Assembly (NCBI GenBank): GCA_036925085.1
Contig: JAUPFP010000042.1
Coordinates: 347,501-411,500, forward strand
Direction of reading: 5' to 3'
DNA: 64,000 nt
Origin: Brachycybe producta
Taxonomy: Eukaryota; Arthropoda; Diplopoda; Playtdesmida; Andrognathidae
Shown here: piece by piece, positions 45,209 to 56,383 of the stretch
Layout: each line of letters opens with the position of its first letter
How positions within the stretch are numbered: position 1 is the stretch's first letter
Translations under genes and position numbers: made by a program
Notes under the pieces: model-generated
The model's database searches: none
Told to the model about the DNA's origin: nothing
What the model saw: the letters and a program-made list of their open reading frames with translations, nothing else

Positions 45209-46433
45209 TTATAAGTTTCCGTTAGCACAATTCGTAAAGTTAACAGTATAATAAGACAACGGTTTTGGAACACGCAAGCTGTTGGCAACACCTTGAGCTG
45301 CTGCTTTAACGTTCGATTGCACCGTCGAACCACAGTTTGAAGTTTTGCAGCCAAAAAGAAAATCTATAACAAACAAGATTCAAAATAAGTAACGTTTTTT
45401 AGAGTGACAACACGTATTGACACTTTTGACAGAACGTTCAGTGTCATTTACCATTGCCAAATGCAGTGCACTCGATCACAGACCATACACCATCAGGGTT
45501 TAAATTTCCAGAGAAATGAGAGTCACTTGAAAAAATAAAATATGATGATCAAGATGCATGCACCCTGAGTATGCCAGTGTTGCTATGGAATTATGGCTCT
45601 TTCATTCACTTATTATTAGATCTATGACTTTGATGATTGGAAGTTCAAAAGATTTTGTTTTGGAAATTTTATAAATTTCAAAAAAAAAAAAAAACTGGGA
45701 AGAAATTTATTTTGAAGAATATGTCGACATGAATTTCTTCTCTTGGAAAAAAATTTCAAATGGAAATATTTCCCACTCACAACAATATTCATGTCTTTTT
45801 TTCTCTAACACGAAAAAATATTCTGAGGTCTTCCATTTTGTGTTAAACGGTTATACATTGCTGTTTTAATAAAAATTTAAAAATTTCTTACTGTTGTCAT
45901 CACAGATTTCATAAGCTGGGCTGTTTGGTGCAATGTAGACAGTTGCATTGTTCACATAATATTTATCTTGACTGTTAAAATTTATAATAAAAATGAATGT
46001 TTTTAGACACTTTTTTAAGTAGAAATCTATTGTAATCGAAATTTTTCGCAACTATTGAAAATATGCCGTCAGGTTTGACGTTGCGTGATCAGAATCCAGA
46101 GGACTGAACACATAATAAAAACAGTTTTGTTGGTTAACGGAATTTAAATTGCTGCTCATGTTGTACATCAGTTTAAAGGTTAAAACAAACTTGAAATAAA
46201 AAATAAAAAGTAACAAAAAAGGAAATAGGTTTCATTAAAATAAATAAATTAGTCAAAAAAATTCTTTACACCGGTACAATATAGTACAACATTAAACTCA
46301 CCGCGTCCGTATAGTTCTCTGGAGTCACCGTAGATGCTGGACAGTCACTTGGTATCGGACTAGGACTTTGCCCACGGCCAAAGAAGACAGCCGCTGCTAG
46401 AACTACAAAGAAAACCACCTTATTCATCTTCAT
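45209..46433 (-). pseudogene. Copy L: family gene, 5 exon blocks, exon 4 defective
   Basis: Exons 46433-46302 (signal peptide MKMNKVVFFVVLAAAVFFGRG, then PSDCPASTVTPENY), 46189-46053 (FVLTFKLMYNMSSN, NCFYYVFSPLDSD, TSNLTAYF), 45971-45892 (DKYYVNNATVYIAPNSPAYEI), about 45525-45452 (HFSGNLNPDGVWSVIEC) and 45363-45209 (FLFGCKTSNCGSTV, helix, NFTNC). Exon 4 should begin after CAG as in copy N (CAG|ATGTAACTC); here it reads CAAGTGACTCTC, and the only acceptor puts the exon out of frame. Skipping exon 4 (phase 1 at both ends) would keep the frame but lose a Cys. A young LTR element starts 54 bp upstream of the ATG. Either recently dead or a variant lacking exon 4. Confidence 0.7.
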
Positions 46434-46745
46434 ACCTGATAATATTGCTGATATCATTTCAATTAGAACATTTAAACGAGTATACAGTGTAACGAACCAC
46501 CTTGTGGTGGATAAAATATACCAAAAAGCGGTTGGCTAAGCCGCTTATTTTATCCTGGTTCGGGAGGAAGGGAACAAATTAATCCCTTTTCCTATTCCTC
46601 ACAAGTTCTTCCTTGTTGAACTTTTACAGTAAAATGGATCTTTTAGCTGTCTGCTACCCCTCGGGCTTTCGCCCGTTAAAAGCTAGTTGATCGTGCTGTC
46701 CCTTGAAGTTGCATCTAGAAGTGTTGATCCGGGTTTTCACCCGGA

Positions 46746-47189
46746 TTGATAATTCGAGATGAAGATGATTTCAGAACTTTCGTTCTCTCCATTAAGTATA
46801 AAAAATATGACTTGGCAATTTTAAAGCATAACATTTGTTTATTTACAATTCCATTTGTTGAGGTCTATCCCAAATTGGGCATAGATTCTCTATTTACAGA
46901 ATGCTTTCTGAACAAACTTGAGCATAGATTCGTTGTCTCAAGAGTGCTTAATTTACACAAAAATACACGGCCTTTTATACCCAAAAAGAGGATACTGAGA
47001 ACCATTTCTCAGTATTCTCTGATTGGGCAAAATCGAAATGAAAAACCAAACTGGCCAATCAATTTGATTGACCAGTGGTCACCAAAATATAGAAATATGA
47101 TTCATCCTTTAAAAACAATAATTTTCCAAGAAAAATACAACCCCATTGACTTAATGCTACTGCTTATCAGCATGATCTTTTTGTATTAA
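46746..47189 (+). other. 147-codon open frame inside the left LTR, antisense to gag
   Basis: Present again in the right LTR (52825-53268) with one residue difference. It is rich in I, L, K and N with no family resemblance. Both LTRs derive from one template, so their agreement is not evidence of selection. Recorded because it is long for AT-rich sequence; probably chance. Confidence 0.25.
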
Positions 47190-48089
47190 GGGGTGGGACT
47201 GGGAGAGAAAGAGACCCAAGACCCAAGAGGTGACCCAAGACAGGATATTGGCATTGCCAGCTGAGAGAACTAGGTCAATCCTCTGTACATCAGTACAGAG
47301 GGTTGACAAAGTTCCAGGCCAATTCAAAAACAAAAACAAACGATCCACAAAAAACTAAGTGAGCCAGGAGCGCTCCTGGACTGATCGTTTCACCCCCCCC
47401 CCCCCAACTAAGCCTGAAGTTCGTCCCTGAACTTCACACTGGTAAGCAGCCGCATTAAGTCAAAAACAAATCCCTTTTTGAAAAATTTTCACTTTGCATA
47501 ACCAAAAATAAAAATATACAATTTGTACCAATAGAATAACAATATTACAGGTTTCAATTTGATCAATTTATCACAGAATGATTTTTAACCCTGAAAAATC
47601 CCTTAAACCCCTCAAAATTAACATTTCCCAATCAAATTCGTAATTAAGTTCGACTAGAACATACCCAAAAATAACCGACATCTTTTTTATAGATAAATAC
47701 TTTTTAGAATTTATAATTAAAAACGTACACACGAATTAAAATTAAATTTCCCTCCCAAAAACCCTGACTAATCACAACATAAATTAACGGAAGGTTAAAC
47801 CCTTTTTAACCCTCCCCTAAAAAAAAATGTTTCAAACGAAATTAATTTGGCCCCAAATTAAAATTTCTATTAACCCAAAATAAAACCAGATTTTAAAACC
47901 CCCAAAAGAAAACGAAAATTCAAAGTTTTAACTTTTAAAAAGAAACCCCTTTTTTTTTCTTTTAACCCCAAAAATTAAAAATAAAAACAATTTGAAAAAT
48001 TACGCTTCCTCGCTGACTCGTTCCTCTGGTTTCCTCAGCGTGGATCGGAACTGGTCCATGCTGGTCCTTTTTCGGTCCTGGTCCTCCGT

Positions 48090-51020
48090 CTAGTGGTCCG
48101 GCTCGAGATGTCCCTGCTGATCTCTGGCTCCTGGTTCCGCCTCCGTTGAAAGGATGTTAAGGTCCTCCAACATCCTAAGGGGAACGACTTGTGACCGTGG
48201 GATTGCTCCCAATATGATGGACTCCATGAAGTCCAGTTGTTGAGTGGCCAGATGCGCATTCCCATCCTGCTCCTTGAGTCGATGATGAACCACGTTGCGG
48301 TGTCCTCGGCTACTGGGGATCAGGGTCGCTACCATCGAAGAGATGACCACTTCCAGGATGTTACTTGTCGACTTGTCCCAAGGCTGCGGGTAGATGAGTT
48401 GAAGCGTCCCTGGCTCGGCGTTGTCATGAAGGACAACGACGGGCCAATGATCTAAAACCTGAATGATTACTGCAGTCCAGGGCCGGTCCAGTCGCGGACG
48501 GAGTCGATCTTCCTTAATGCCATCGTCACTGTGGAAGAAACCTAAATACCTGAATACATTTCTTCCCCAGCGACGCCCAAAAGACACCAAACTGTTCCTT
48601 AGGAGCCGAAATTGCTGTCGGTTGGAAAGCTTTCCATCCGACATATCCAGTCGGTCCTTTGGCCATTGTTGAGGAGGTGGTGGTGGAGAGACCTTCGGGA
48701 TCGCTCCCGTGGGTGGTCCAGGCGCTGGTCGGCTTGGATGCCCGCGTTCCCCTGCGAAGATCTGGTCACGACGTTCCCTCCTCCTCTCTGTTGCACCTTG
48801 TCCTTTCCTGGCCTGTCCAGGTATGTGGGGATGGCGAAACGGCTGGATTCTGGCCGTTTCGGATCTCCTTGGTGGGTCCCTTGACTCCTCCCTCGGTCTG
48901 GTTCTTCGTTCCTCTTGAGGCTGACTTCTTGTGACGTCTCCTTGGCGTCTTGGGTCCCTTGGCCTTTCAGCAACGAATTTTTCCCGGTTGAACCGAGCGG
49001 GGTTGCTCACCGCTGGCGGATGAGCGTCTCTCCTCGGTTCTACAACTTTAGAAGCGATGGAGACCCTCTCCATCGCCCCAGACAATTTTAAAGGTTGATT
49101 AGGTTGATGAACGTACCCTCTGACGATTGGTTGGTCCACCGTGACCCAGCTGTTGGAAGGGGAGACGTCTCTTGGGGTTGTCCGCTTCGGCAAAGCTGTT
49201 CCCACTGCTGGCACCTTGATTGGGGACCGTCCCCTAGCCGCTAGTTCCTTATTCTGCCCGTCGATCCAATCCTTCATGGCTCTCTTATCGGCGTTCCTTT
49301 CGCCTTTCGTCCGGCCACTCCTACGAGAGCCCCCTAGCTCTGCTGGCAGACATCCATCATGTAAACTCCCGGGTGGAGTATCCATTTCCTCTGGAGGCCT
49401 TGGAAATTGCAGTGTTGGGTCCCTGGCGGGCCCTTCATAAACGATCTCCGGCTCTGGGTTGCCGCTTCTACGCTGCCCGGGAGGAGAATGTATTAACGGC
49501 ACAAAATTGACTAGCTCACCCTCTGGCTGCTTCCTTTTCTTCGTTTTGGAAGGTTCCTTGGCTTTTTCCTTAGCAGGCGACGAAGGCACGGCATTGCTGC
49601 CGGAAGGGATTCCTGCAGCGATGGCGTTGTCGTCGTCGTCTTCTCCAAATAGAAGTCTCAGCCATTCCGGCGTCATTTCGCCGGTGTCCATTAATATTTC
49701 TAGTTCCGATGCTTCTCCGGTCCCAGAGGCTCCTTTGTCCATTGATCCAGCCATCCTCTTTCCAAATATTCCAAATTTAGAAGTTGACACTTTTTGTTTT
49801 CCGATAAAATCAGAATCGCAACTATTCTTTGCAGAATCTGATTTGAAAGTGGCGTCCAAAATGGCGGTTGGCTTCTCACGTGATCCTGTGGGGCTTACAA
49901 ATTCAATTTCCGGCCGGAAGTGGGAGGAGCTTTTACCCAAAAAGTCTCTTCCTCCTTTTTCTCCCACCAGGCGGCGCTCCATATAGCGGCAAATTTGAAT
50001 TTTGGCCTCTCCTTTACACAATTTGGACGTTAATTCATCGTTTGATGGATTTTTAACGCCAAATTGTTCCTTTTTAGGAGTCGATTGAGTTTTAGAGTTC
50101 TCAATCATTGTTCCTACCCGTGTTTGCACACGGAAGGCTGTAGATGTCTCTTCCATAGAGATATTTTCGGCCTGCCCGCGTGTCTTTTTCCAGAATTCCT
50201 TTTTGGACACCCTGTCCGTGGTTTCCTTTCGTTTTTGATGGCCACCCTGATCATCTTTAGTGCCACCCTGACACTTTTCCATTTTCGCATCCTCCCTATA
50301 AAGATGCTCCTTTTTAGTTCCACCCTGGAACTCTTCGTTTCGAGGCGTCTCTTCCCTATGAAGATGTTCCTCTCCTTTTTCAGGAGCAGCTACTCCTAGC
50401 TTCACTGCGACCTGTTTCCCATTGGACTGCACCATGACATCCACCTTAGATGTCTCGATGAGCCCACTTTGCAGTGGCACTGTTGGTTGGCATCCCCTAT
50501 AGACGCTACAACTTCTGAGGCCAGTTGCAAAGTTCCCATTTTGTTCCTTTACAGGAGCAGTTACTTCCCTTTTCACTAACTCCTGTTCCTTTACAGGAGC
50601 AGCTACTTTCCTTTTCACTGACTCCTGTTCCCTGAAGGGCTTAGTTTCGACATTTCCTTTTAATGTCTTGACGGCCCCATTTTGCAGTGGTTTCTTGAGT
50701 TGACCTCCCCCATGGATGATACGACTTTCGATTCCAACTGCAATTTCCTTTTTCGATGTCAGTCTTGTTGAGGCTATTTGTCGTGCTACAGCTTGGCTTC
50801 CTTTTTGTTTCTTTGCAGGCACCGTATGTCGGTCATTTTGGCACAGGTCTGTGGGTTCCCCTATAGATCCCTCCTGTCGAACCTCGATGCACATAACGCC
50901 TGGTTGCTCGGAGACTTCCCTTTTTTGCCGAGTTGCAGCTTGGACTCCCTGATGACTCTCCAAGTTGACTTCGATTTTTCCATTATCCTTTTCCGTAATC
51001 GTTTCAGTTTCGGGCGTCAC
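48090..51020 (-). CDS. Second long frame of the LTR element, 976 residues, function unknown
   Basis: Begins 23 bases after the gag stop. Residues 1-500 are hydrophilic with short K/E-rich repeats (KEQELVKREVTAPVKEQ appears in near-duplicate). 500-800 is Pro/Arg/Ser-rich (RPREESRDPPRRSETARIQP, PPPPPQQW). About 800-960 looks folded, with WTAVIIQVLDHWPVVVLHDN and LEVVISSMVATLIP. No catalytic motif of pol was found. It could be an extended structural or nucleic-acid-binding protein of the element. Confidence 0.6.
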   Translation of the reverse strand: MTPETETITEKDNGKIEVNLESHQGVQAATRQKREVSEQPGVMCIEVRQEGSIGEPTDLCQNDRHTVPAKKQKGSQAVARQIASTRLTSKKEIAVGIESRIIHGGGQLKKPLQNGAVKTLKGNVETKPFREQESVKRKVAAPVKEQELVKREVTAPVKEQNGNFATGLRSCSVYRGCQPTVPLQSGLIETSKVDVMVQSNGKQVAVKLGVAAPEKGEEHLHREETPRNEEFQGGTKKEHLYREDAKMEKCQGGTKDDQGGHQKRKETTDRVSKKEFWKKTRGQAENISMEETSTAFRVQTRVGTMIENSKTQSTPKKEQFGVKNPSNDELTSKLCKGEAKIQICRYMERRLVGEKGGRDFLGKSSSHFRPEIEFVSPTGSREKPTAILDATFKSDSAKNSCDSDFIGKQKVSTSKFGIFGKRMAGSMDKGASGTGEASELEILMDTGEMTPEWLRLLFGEDDDDNAIAAGIPSGSNAVPSSPAKEKAKEPSKTKKRKQPEGELVNFVPLIHSPPGQRRSGNPEPEIVYEGPARDPTLQFPRPPEEMDTPPGSLHDGCLPAELGGSRRSGRTKGERNADKRAMKDWIDGQNKELAARGRSPIKVPAVGTALPKRTTPRDVSPSNSWVTVDQPIVRGYVHQPNQPLKLSGAMERVSIASKVVEPRRDAHPPAVSNPARFNREKFVAERPRDPRRQGDVTRSQPQEERRTRPREESRDPPRRSETARIQPFRHPHIPGQARKGQGATERRRERRDQIFAGERGHPSRPAPGPPTGAIPKVSPPPPPQQWPKDRLDMSDGKLSNRQQFRLLRNSLVSFGRRWGRNVFRYLGFFHSDDGIKEDRLRPRLDRPWTAVIIQVLDHWPVVVLHDNAEPGTLQLIYPQPWDKSTSNILEVVISSMVATLIPSSRGHRNVVHHRLKEQDGNAHLATQQLDFMESIILGAIPRSQVVPLRMLEDLNILSTEAEPGARDQQGHLEPDH

Positions 51021-51043
51021 TACTTTGGGGCTGAGTGGCGCCC

Positions 51044-52468
51044 TTAGAAGTTTAAAGCCTCTTTGGTCAGATTTTCCTCATAAAAATAGTGCGTCACCCC
51101 ATTGATGTCGACAGGCACCAGTCTCATACCATTTGGCAGGACGTGAGTTTCGTAAACTTCGACAGTATTTGAAACTTGCGTCGCCGTCGTTGCCAACGGT
51201 TCGTCGACTCTGTTTACAGGTGTCGGTGTAGCCGCAGCAACGCTCCTTCCTTGTTCCGGTTTTGTTCTAGCAGGATTTGGGCAGTCACGACCCATGTGGC
51301 CCGCCTCCCAACATCGGTAGCAGATGAGCGGCCCCTGATTTTTGTTCCAAGGAGTTCTCTGTCTGTTTTGATGTTCCTTGTCTGTCCGTTTCGGTCCTTG
51401 ATTGTCAGCCTTTTCAGGCGGATTCGACACCGTGTCTTGTCCGCTTGATACCTTTGGTTGACTTTGTTGATTTGCTCGATTCGGCTGGCTTGCGCCCGCT
51501 TTGGTTGTAGTTCCAGCCGAGTTTTTGTAAATCAACTCCTTTTCATCAACGAGTTCACCTTCAGTTTGAGTGGTGAAGCGAATGAACTCGTGATACCGAT
51601 CCTTTGGCGCCCCATACAGATGTTTTCGAAGTGCTGGTAGCAGACTCTTTCGGAGCGTAGCTATCAGCAAAGATTCATCATCATTTGGGTGAATCCTTCG
51701 ATACATCTCTGCATATTTTTCAGCATAGACCCTGAAAGTTTCGTGGTCTTGCTGACGCCTCTCAATCAGCTCTCGATTCATGCGGACTTTTTGGTCCGGT
51801 AGGAGGAATTCGGCGATGATTCCCTCCTTCATAATCGACCAGGTGATCTCTTGTCCCTCGTAAGCAGAGCGGAAGTGTGCAAGCCATTTTATTGCACGCT
51901 TCCGTAAGAGCCCTGTGAAGTGTCTGCATCGCTGCAGGGAGTTCCAGTCATGTGCGGTAGCGATGTCTTCGAATTCTTCCACGTAGAGAAGGATGTTCTC
52001 GTCGCCTTCGTATTTCGGGAATCCCTGCAGAGGATGTAACGAATTCCTCTCAGAGTATGGCGTAGGTCCCAGGTCCGGTGTCCATTTGGTAGTTTCATCC
52101 GGACCGGGCTTTCGCCCGGGTTCGATCGATTCCAATTCAGTGTTGATCGAGCCCGCTCTCTTCTCGCTTCGTTCGTCGCCCAGAATTTGACGAACCAATT
52201 CATCCTGTTTTTCCTTGGACAGTTTACCAATGATGTCGGCAATGGCGGCGTGTTCTGGCGTCTTGCTCCCATCGTTGGACTGCACCTCAGGCTTGACAGC
52301 AACAGGAGTTGGTGGAAGTACTTCGGTTTCCTCCTTGGCCTCCTCCAGTTGAGTACGTTGCCTCTTCACGATCCTTTTCAACGCAGCAGTTTTCTTCTTT
52401 CGACGTCGTTCCTCCCTCAGTCTCTCGAGGTCCCTCAGATCTTTAAGTAGCTTCTGTAGACTGGTCAT
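51044..52468 (-). CDS. gag of the LTR element, 474 residues
   Basis: Basic coiled-coil-like N-terminus (RDLERLREERRRKKK). The retrotransposon gag fold at about residues 150-310 has FPKYEGDENILLYVEEFED, WLAHFRSAYEG and ERRQQDHETFRVYAEKY. A CCHC zinc knuckle (CYRCWEAGHMGRDC) lies near residue 385. This is typical of Ty3/gypsy-type capsid-nucleocapsid proteins that package element RNA. Confidence 0.88.
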   Translation of the reverse strand: MTSLQKLLKDLRDLERLREERRRKKKTAALKRIVKRQRTQLEEAKEETEVLPPTPVAVKPEVQSNDGSKTPEHAAIADIIGKLSKEKQDELVRQILGDERSEKRAGSINTELESIEPGRKPGPDETTKWTPDLGPTPYSERNSLHPLQGFPKYEGDENILLYVEEFEDIATAHDWNSLQRCRHFTGLLRKRAIKWLAHFRSAYEGQEITWSIMKEGIIAEFLLPDQKVRMNRELIERRQQDHETFRVYAEKYAEMYRRIHPNDDESLLIATLRKSLLPALRKHLYGAPKDRYHEFIRFTTQTEGELVDEKELIYKNSAGTTTKAGASQPNRANQQSQPKVSSGQDTVSNPPEKADNQGPKRTDKEHQNRQRTPWNKNQGPLICYRCWEAGHMGRDCPNPARTKPEQGRSVAAATPTPVNRVDEPLATTATQVSNTVEVYETHVLPNGMRLVPVDINGVTHYFYEENLTKEALNF

Positions 52469-53475
52469 TTCTGACGTCGATGTTTCTCTGCTGCGTGTTT
52501 TTCAACACGATTTTCGTAGCTTACGGAGTAACAAGTTGTTCAACTACCCCGCACCTCCACCAAATTTGTAACGAACCACCTTGTGGTGGATAAAATATAC
52601 CAAAAAGCGGTTGGCTAAGCCGCTTATTTTATCCTGGTTCGGGAGGAAGGGAACAAATTAATCCCTTTTCCTATTCCTCACAAGTTCTTCCTTGTTGAAC
52701 TTTTACAGTAAAATGGATCTTTTAGCTGTCTGCTACCCCTCGGGCTTTCGCCCGTTAAAAGCTAGTTGATCGTGCTGTCCCTTGAAGTTGCATCTAGAAG
52801 TGTTGATCCGGGTTTTCACCCGGATTGATAATTCGAGATGAAGATGATTTCAGAACTTTCGTTCTCTCCATTAGGTATAAAAAATATGACTTGGCAATTT
52901 TAAAGCATAACATTTGTTTATTTACAATTCCATTTGTTGAGGTCTATCCCAAATTGGGCATAGATTCTCTATTTACAGAATGCTTTCTGAACAAACTTGA
53001 GCATAGATTCGTTGTCTCAAGAGTGCTTAATTTACACAAAAATACACGGCCTTTTATACCCAAAAAGAGGATACTGAGAACCATTTCTCAGTATTCTCTG
53101 ATTGGGCAAAATCGAAATGAAAAACCAAACTGGCCAATCAATTTGATTGACCAGTGGTCACCAAAATATAGAAATATGATTCATCCTTTAAAAACAATAA
53201 TTTTCCAAGAAAAATACAACCCCATTGACTTAATGCTACTGCTTATCAGCATGATCTTTTTGTATTAAGGGGTGGGACTGGGAGAGAAAGAGACCCAAGA
53301 CCCAAGAGGTGACCCAAGACAGGATATTGGCATTGCCAGCTGAGAGAACTAGGTCAATCCTCTGTACATCAGTACAGAGGGTTGACAAAGTTCCAGGCCA
53401 ATTCAAAAACAAAAACAAACGATCCACAAAAAACTAAGTGAGCCAGGAGCGCTCCTGGACTGATCGTTTCAACAG

Positions 53476-54253
53476 TATATCATTTTTTGATAAATAATGC
53501 ACTATGAGTCACTGTTATCAATAACTTTTACATAATAAAACAATGAACTTTACATATTCATGTACAGAAAATATCCATAATAAGTGAAAACTAGTTTTAA
53601 CTCTAATATAAATAATTAAAAACACTTAAGAGGCTAGATACATCGTTTAGTTCAAAATGTCTCCGAATGCAGGCGCTGCGATCGTTGTTGATTGAAAAAC
53701 GGTTTTTTAACGTTTAACGTTGTGTGAGTTTCTTGTGGATATATAAGTATTAGAATTATGTATATCTATAATTGGGACATTTTTAACATGAATGGTCATG
53801 AATGAACAAGTGTAGAAAAAACAAGTCTATTAATACTCATGTTTATGACTATTGGCGTAGCGAATATCCAAATAATATTGATCATACTACACTATACTAA
53901 CCCAATAGATCTAATACTATTTTCTTCAATGTTTATTCAAATGCTGCTTATTTTTATTTCCATTTATATTTGCATAATTTTCGAGTCTGTAATGTTAGTT
54001 TGACACCAAGATCACCTTCAGGGTAGTTAGCATTAGTTATCTCTATAACAACAATGTTGCAATAATGATGCAAATTAGTGAAAAACGAATTTTAAACTTA
54101 TTAGAATGAGGTTTGTTAGGGTAGGTTTGATTAGATTAAAAATTCGTTTTTTTTAAACTAAACACATCAAATCTGTTTTGAGTTAAGTGTTTTTAATTAT
54201 TTATATTAGAGTTAAAACTAGTTTCCACTTATTATGGATATTTACTGTACATG
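53476..54253. repeat. Centre of an inverted duplication between copies L and M
   Basis: 53490-53560 (ATAATGCACTATGAGTCACTG...) is complementary to 56225-56300, and 53560-53622 is complementary to 54185-54250, so the two arms meet around 53.9 kb. The spacer holds a left-end scrap of the TTAA element (53627-53715) and 53735-53940, which recurs directly at 61575-61745. Confidence 0.8.
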
Positions 54254-56215
54254 ATGAATTTGAATTTGAATTTGAAAAATTACTCTGCAAGCAGCCATAA
54301 AGGCCTATGGCAGAGGGACAAGAGTCCAAGTGCAGCATAGAAAATGCATTGTCAAAACCAGAAAATATAAAACCCTTTTGATATAAACCCAACAACAATT
54401 TCAATATTTTTTAATGCTGCAAATATATGCATTGTCAAAACAAAACAAAATTATGACTCCCATAAAATACGTTTTTCCTGCACAAAATCCCCAGCTAGCG
54501 AGTTCCATTGTCGAATCTCCCTAGGGACAAATGACCAGTAATAAGAGTCTGTTCGTGCAAAAATCTCTCCAACTTTGTTAGAGTGGTCACCCCTACCCAA
54601 ATATAATGCCCTGCAAAGTTTACTTGAAGTAGGTTTAGTGCAAGAGCCTTCTAGCATTCGATTAAAGATATTAAGACTAAAATCTGAACGTCTTGCAAGT
54701 AAACTATCCCAAACAAGCTCTGAAAGCATTTTAGTTACACTGTCGGCATATCCATATTTACCACAAACAAACCTAGCAGCCCTTCGTTGGACCATTTTTA
54801 TGGAGTGAACTAAGTCTTCAGTGTGGGGATTCCACACGGAGCTGCAGTATTCTAAATGGGGACGTACTAATGATTGATATGCTATACATTTTACCTCCCT
54901 GGAACACCTTCTTAGAATGCGTTGACTAAACCTGAGCATCTGCATAGACTTGGAAATAATCTGTTCGACATGCAGCTTCCAAAAAAGTTTAGCTGTAATT
55001 GTTACCCACAAATATTTATAAGAATCTATGTTATTAAGTGGAATGGCCCCTATTCTATATGAAAATATTATTGGATTCCTTCCCCTAGCTACCCTCATTA
55101 CACAACATTTTCCCTTATTAAGTTGAAGTTGCCATTTAGAACACCATGCCTCTATTGCTTTCAAGTCACTATCAATAATATGGCAATCATTGTCAGAGGT
55201 CCCAATAAATTATTGTATTGTCTGCAAATAGCCGGCAATTGCTGCTAACTTGACTGCTGAGGTCATTGATATATAAAAGAAACAGAAGCGGACCCAACAC
55301 ACTACCCTGAGGAACCCCTGATGTAACCCCTATCCAGTCAGATTCAGACCCACCTGCAACAACCCTTTGTTTCCTGTCACTCAAAAAAGAATGCACCCAT
55401 TTATACACCTGTTCACCCAATCCATACCCACTAATTTTTGTCATTAGTTTTGAGTGAGAAACTGTGTCAAATGCCTTGCAGAGATAAAAAAAAACCAAAT
55501 CTATCTGACTGCCTTTGTCTAAAATTTTCTGAAGGTCATCAACTAAAAGAATAAGCTGGGTTTCACATGAACGCCCCCTAAGAAACCCATGCTGGTTATC
55601 ACACAAAAGATTGTTTTCCATAAGAAAATTTATTGAGGAGGAATATATAATATGTTCAAGGACCTTGCAAACTATCGAGGTTAAAGACACGGGTCTGTAA
55701 TTAGTTACCTGAGACTTGTCTCCTGATTTAAAAATTGGACTAACATTAGCTAATTTCCACATATCTGGTACAATACCTACATCTAAACTCTGTTGAAAAA
55801 TTAACTGAAGGTATGGACCCAACTCTTGTGCAAGATTTTTTAAAATGATAGCATGCATCCCATCAGGACCACAGGTTTTATTTGAGTCTAATTTTAGAAG
55901 TTGCTTGACTATCCCATCTGCAGTTATTACAATTTGATCCATACAAAGAGATGTCGAAAGAAAACCCTCATGTGGTATGCCAACATCAATTGTGAAGACC
56001 TTCTTGTATTGTTCATTTAATAAGGTAGCTTTCCCTACTGGATCTGAAACAAGCTTCCCATTTGTGTCAACCAGAGAAGGAATAGATTCTCTACTTCGCC
56101 TCGAGTTCTTGATGTAATGCCAAAATAGTTTTGGGTTCGTTTTTAACCATTCTCCAAGCGTTTCTGTTTTAAAATTATCGTGAGCTAACAAGATTTCCCG
56201 TTTCGCTGCTGTGCG
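54254..56215 (-). mobile_element. 5'-truncated Jockey/CR1-group LINE
   Basis: Minus-strand reverse transcriptase. KTCGPDGMHAIILKNLA, FKSGDKSQVTNYRPVSLTS, YLCKAFDTVSHSKL, SGVPQGSVLGPLLF and CRLFADNTIIY lie in 55193-56191. QLNKGKCCVMRVARG, YKYLWVTI, LVRPHLEYCSSVWNPH and VPREIRQWNSLA lie in 54451-55164. The endonuclease half is missing. The catalytic pair FADD reads FADN and the frame breaks just after it, so it is inactive. The 3' tail is an AAATTC repeat (54255-54280). It is inserted in one arm of the L/M inverted duplication and absent from the other, hence later than that duplication. Confidence 0.88.
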
Positions 56216-56383
56216 TGCATATGTGAATATGTAAAGTTCATTGTTTTATTATGTAAAAGTTCGTGATAACAGTGACTCATAGTGCATTATTTATCAAGTG
56301 CGTTATGAATATATTAACACCAAAAAATTATGTATCCTGGTTGAAATGTTTTAATTGAAATGATATCAGCAATATTATCAGGT

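Larger units (their letters stand above)
46488..53471 (-). mobile_element. Young pol-less LTR retrotransposon (Ty3/gypsy-type gag)
   Basis: Two 905-bp LTRs (46488-47392 and 52567-53471, TGTAAC...TTTCA) in direct orientation, flanked by the 4-bp duplication ACAG (46484-46487, 53472-53475). Transcription would run right to left. A G-run of about 13 (C-run on the plus strand) adjoining the left LTR is the polypurine tract. Inside are a gag frame and a long second frame. No protease, reverse transcriptase, RNase H or integrase motif was seen, so it must be non-autonomous. The element looks whole, and the near-identity of the LTRs implies a very recent insertion. It sits in the promoter of copy L. 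Confidence 0.9.

Noticed and set aside
48237-52450. Plus-strand open frames across the LTR element interior
   Set aside because: Antisense to gag and the second frame; low complexity and no family resemblance.
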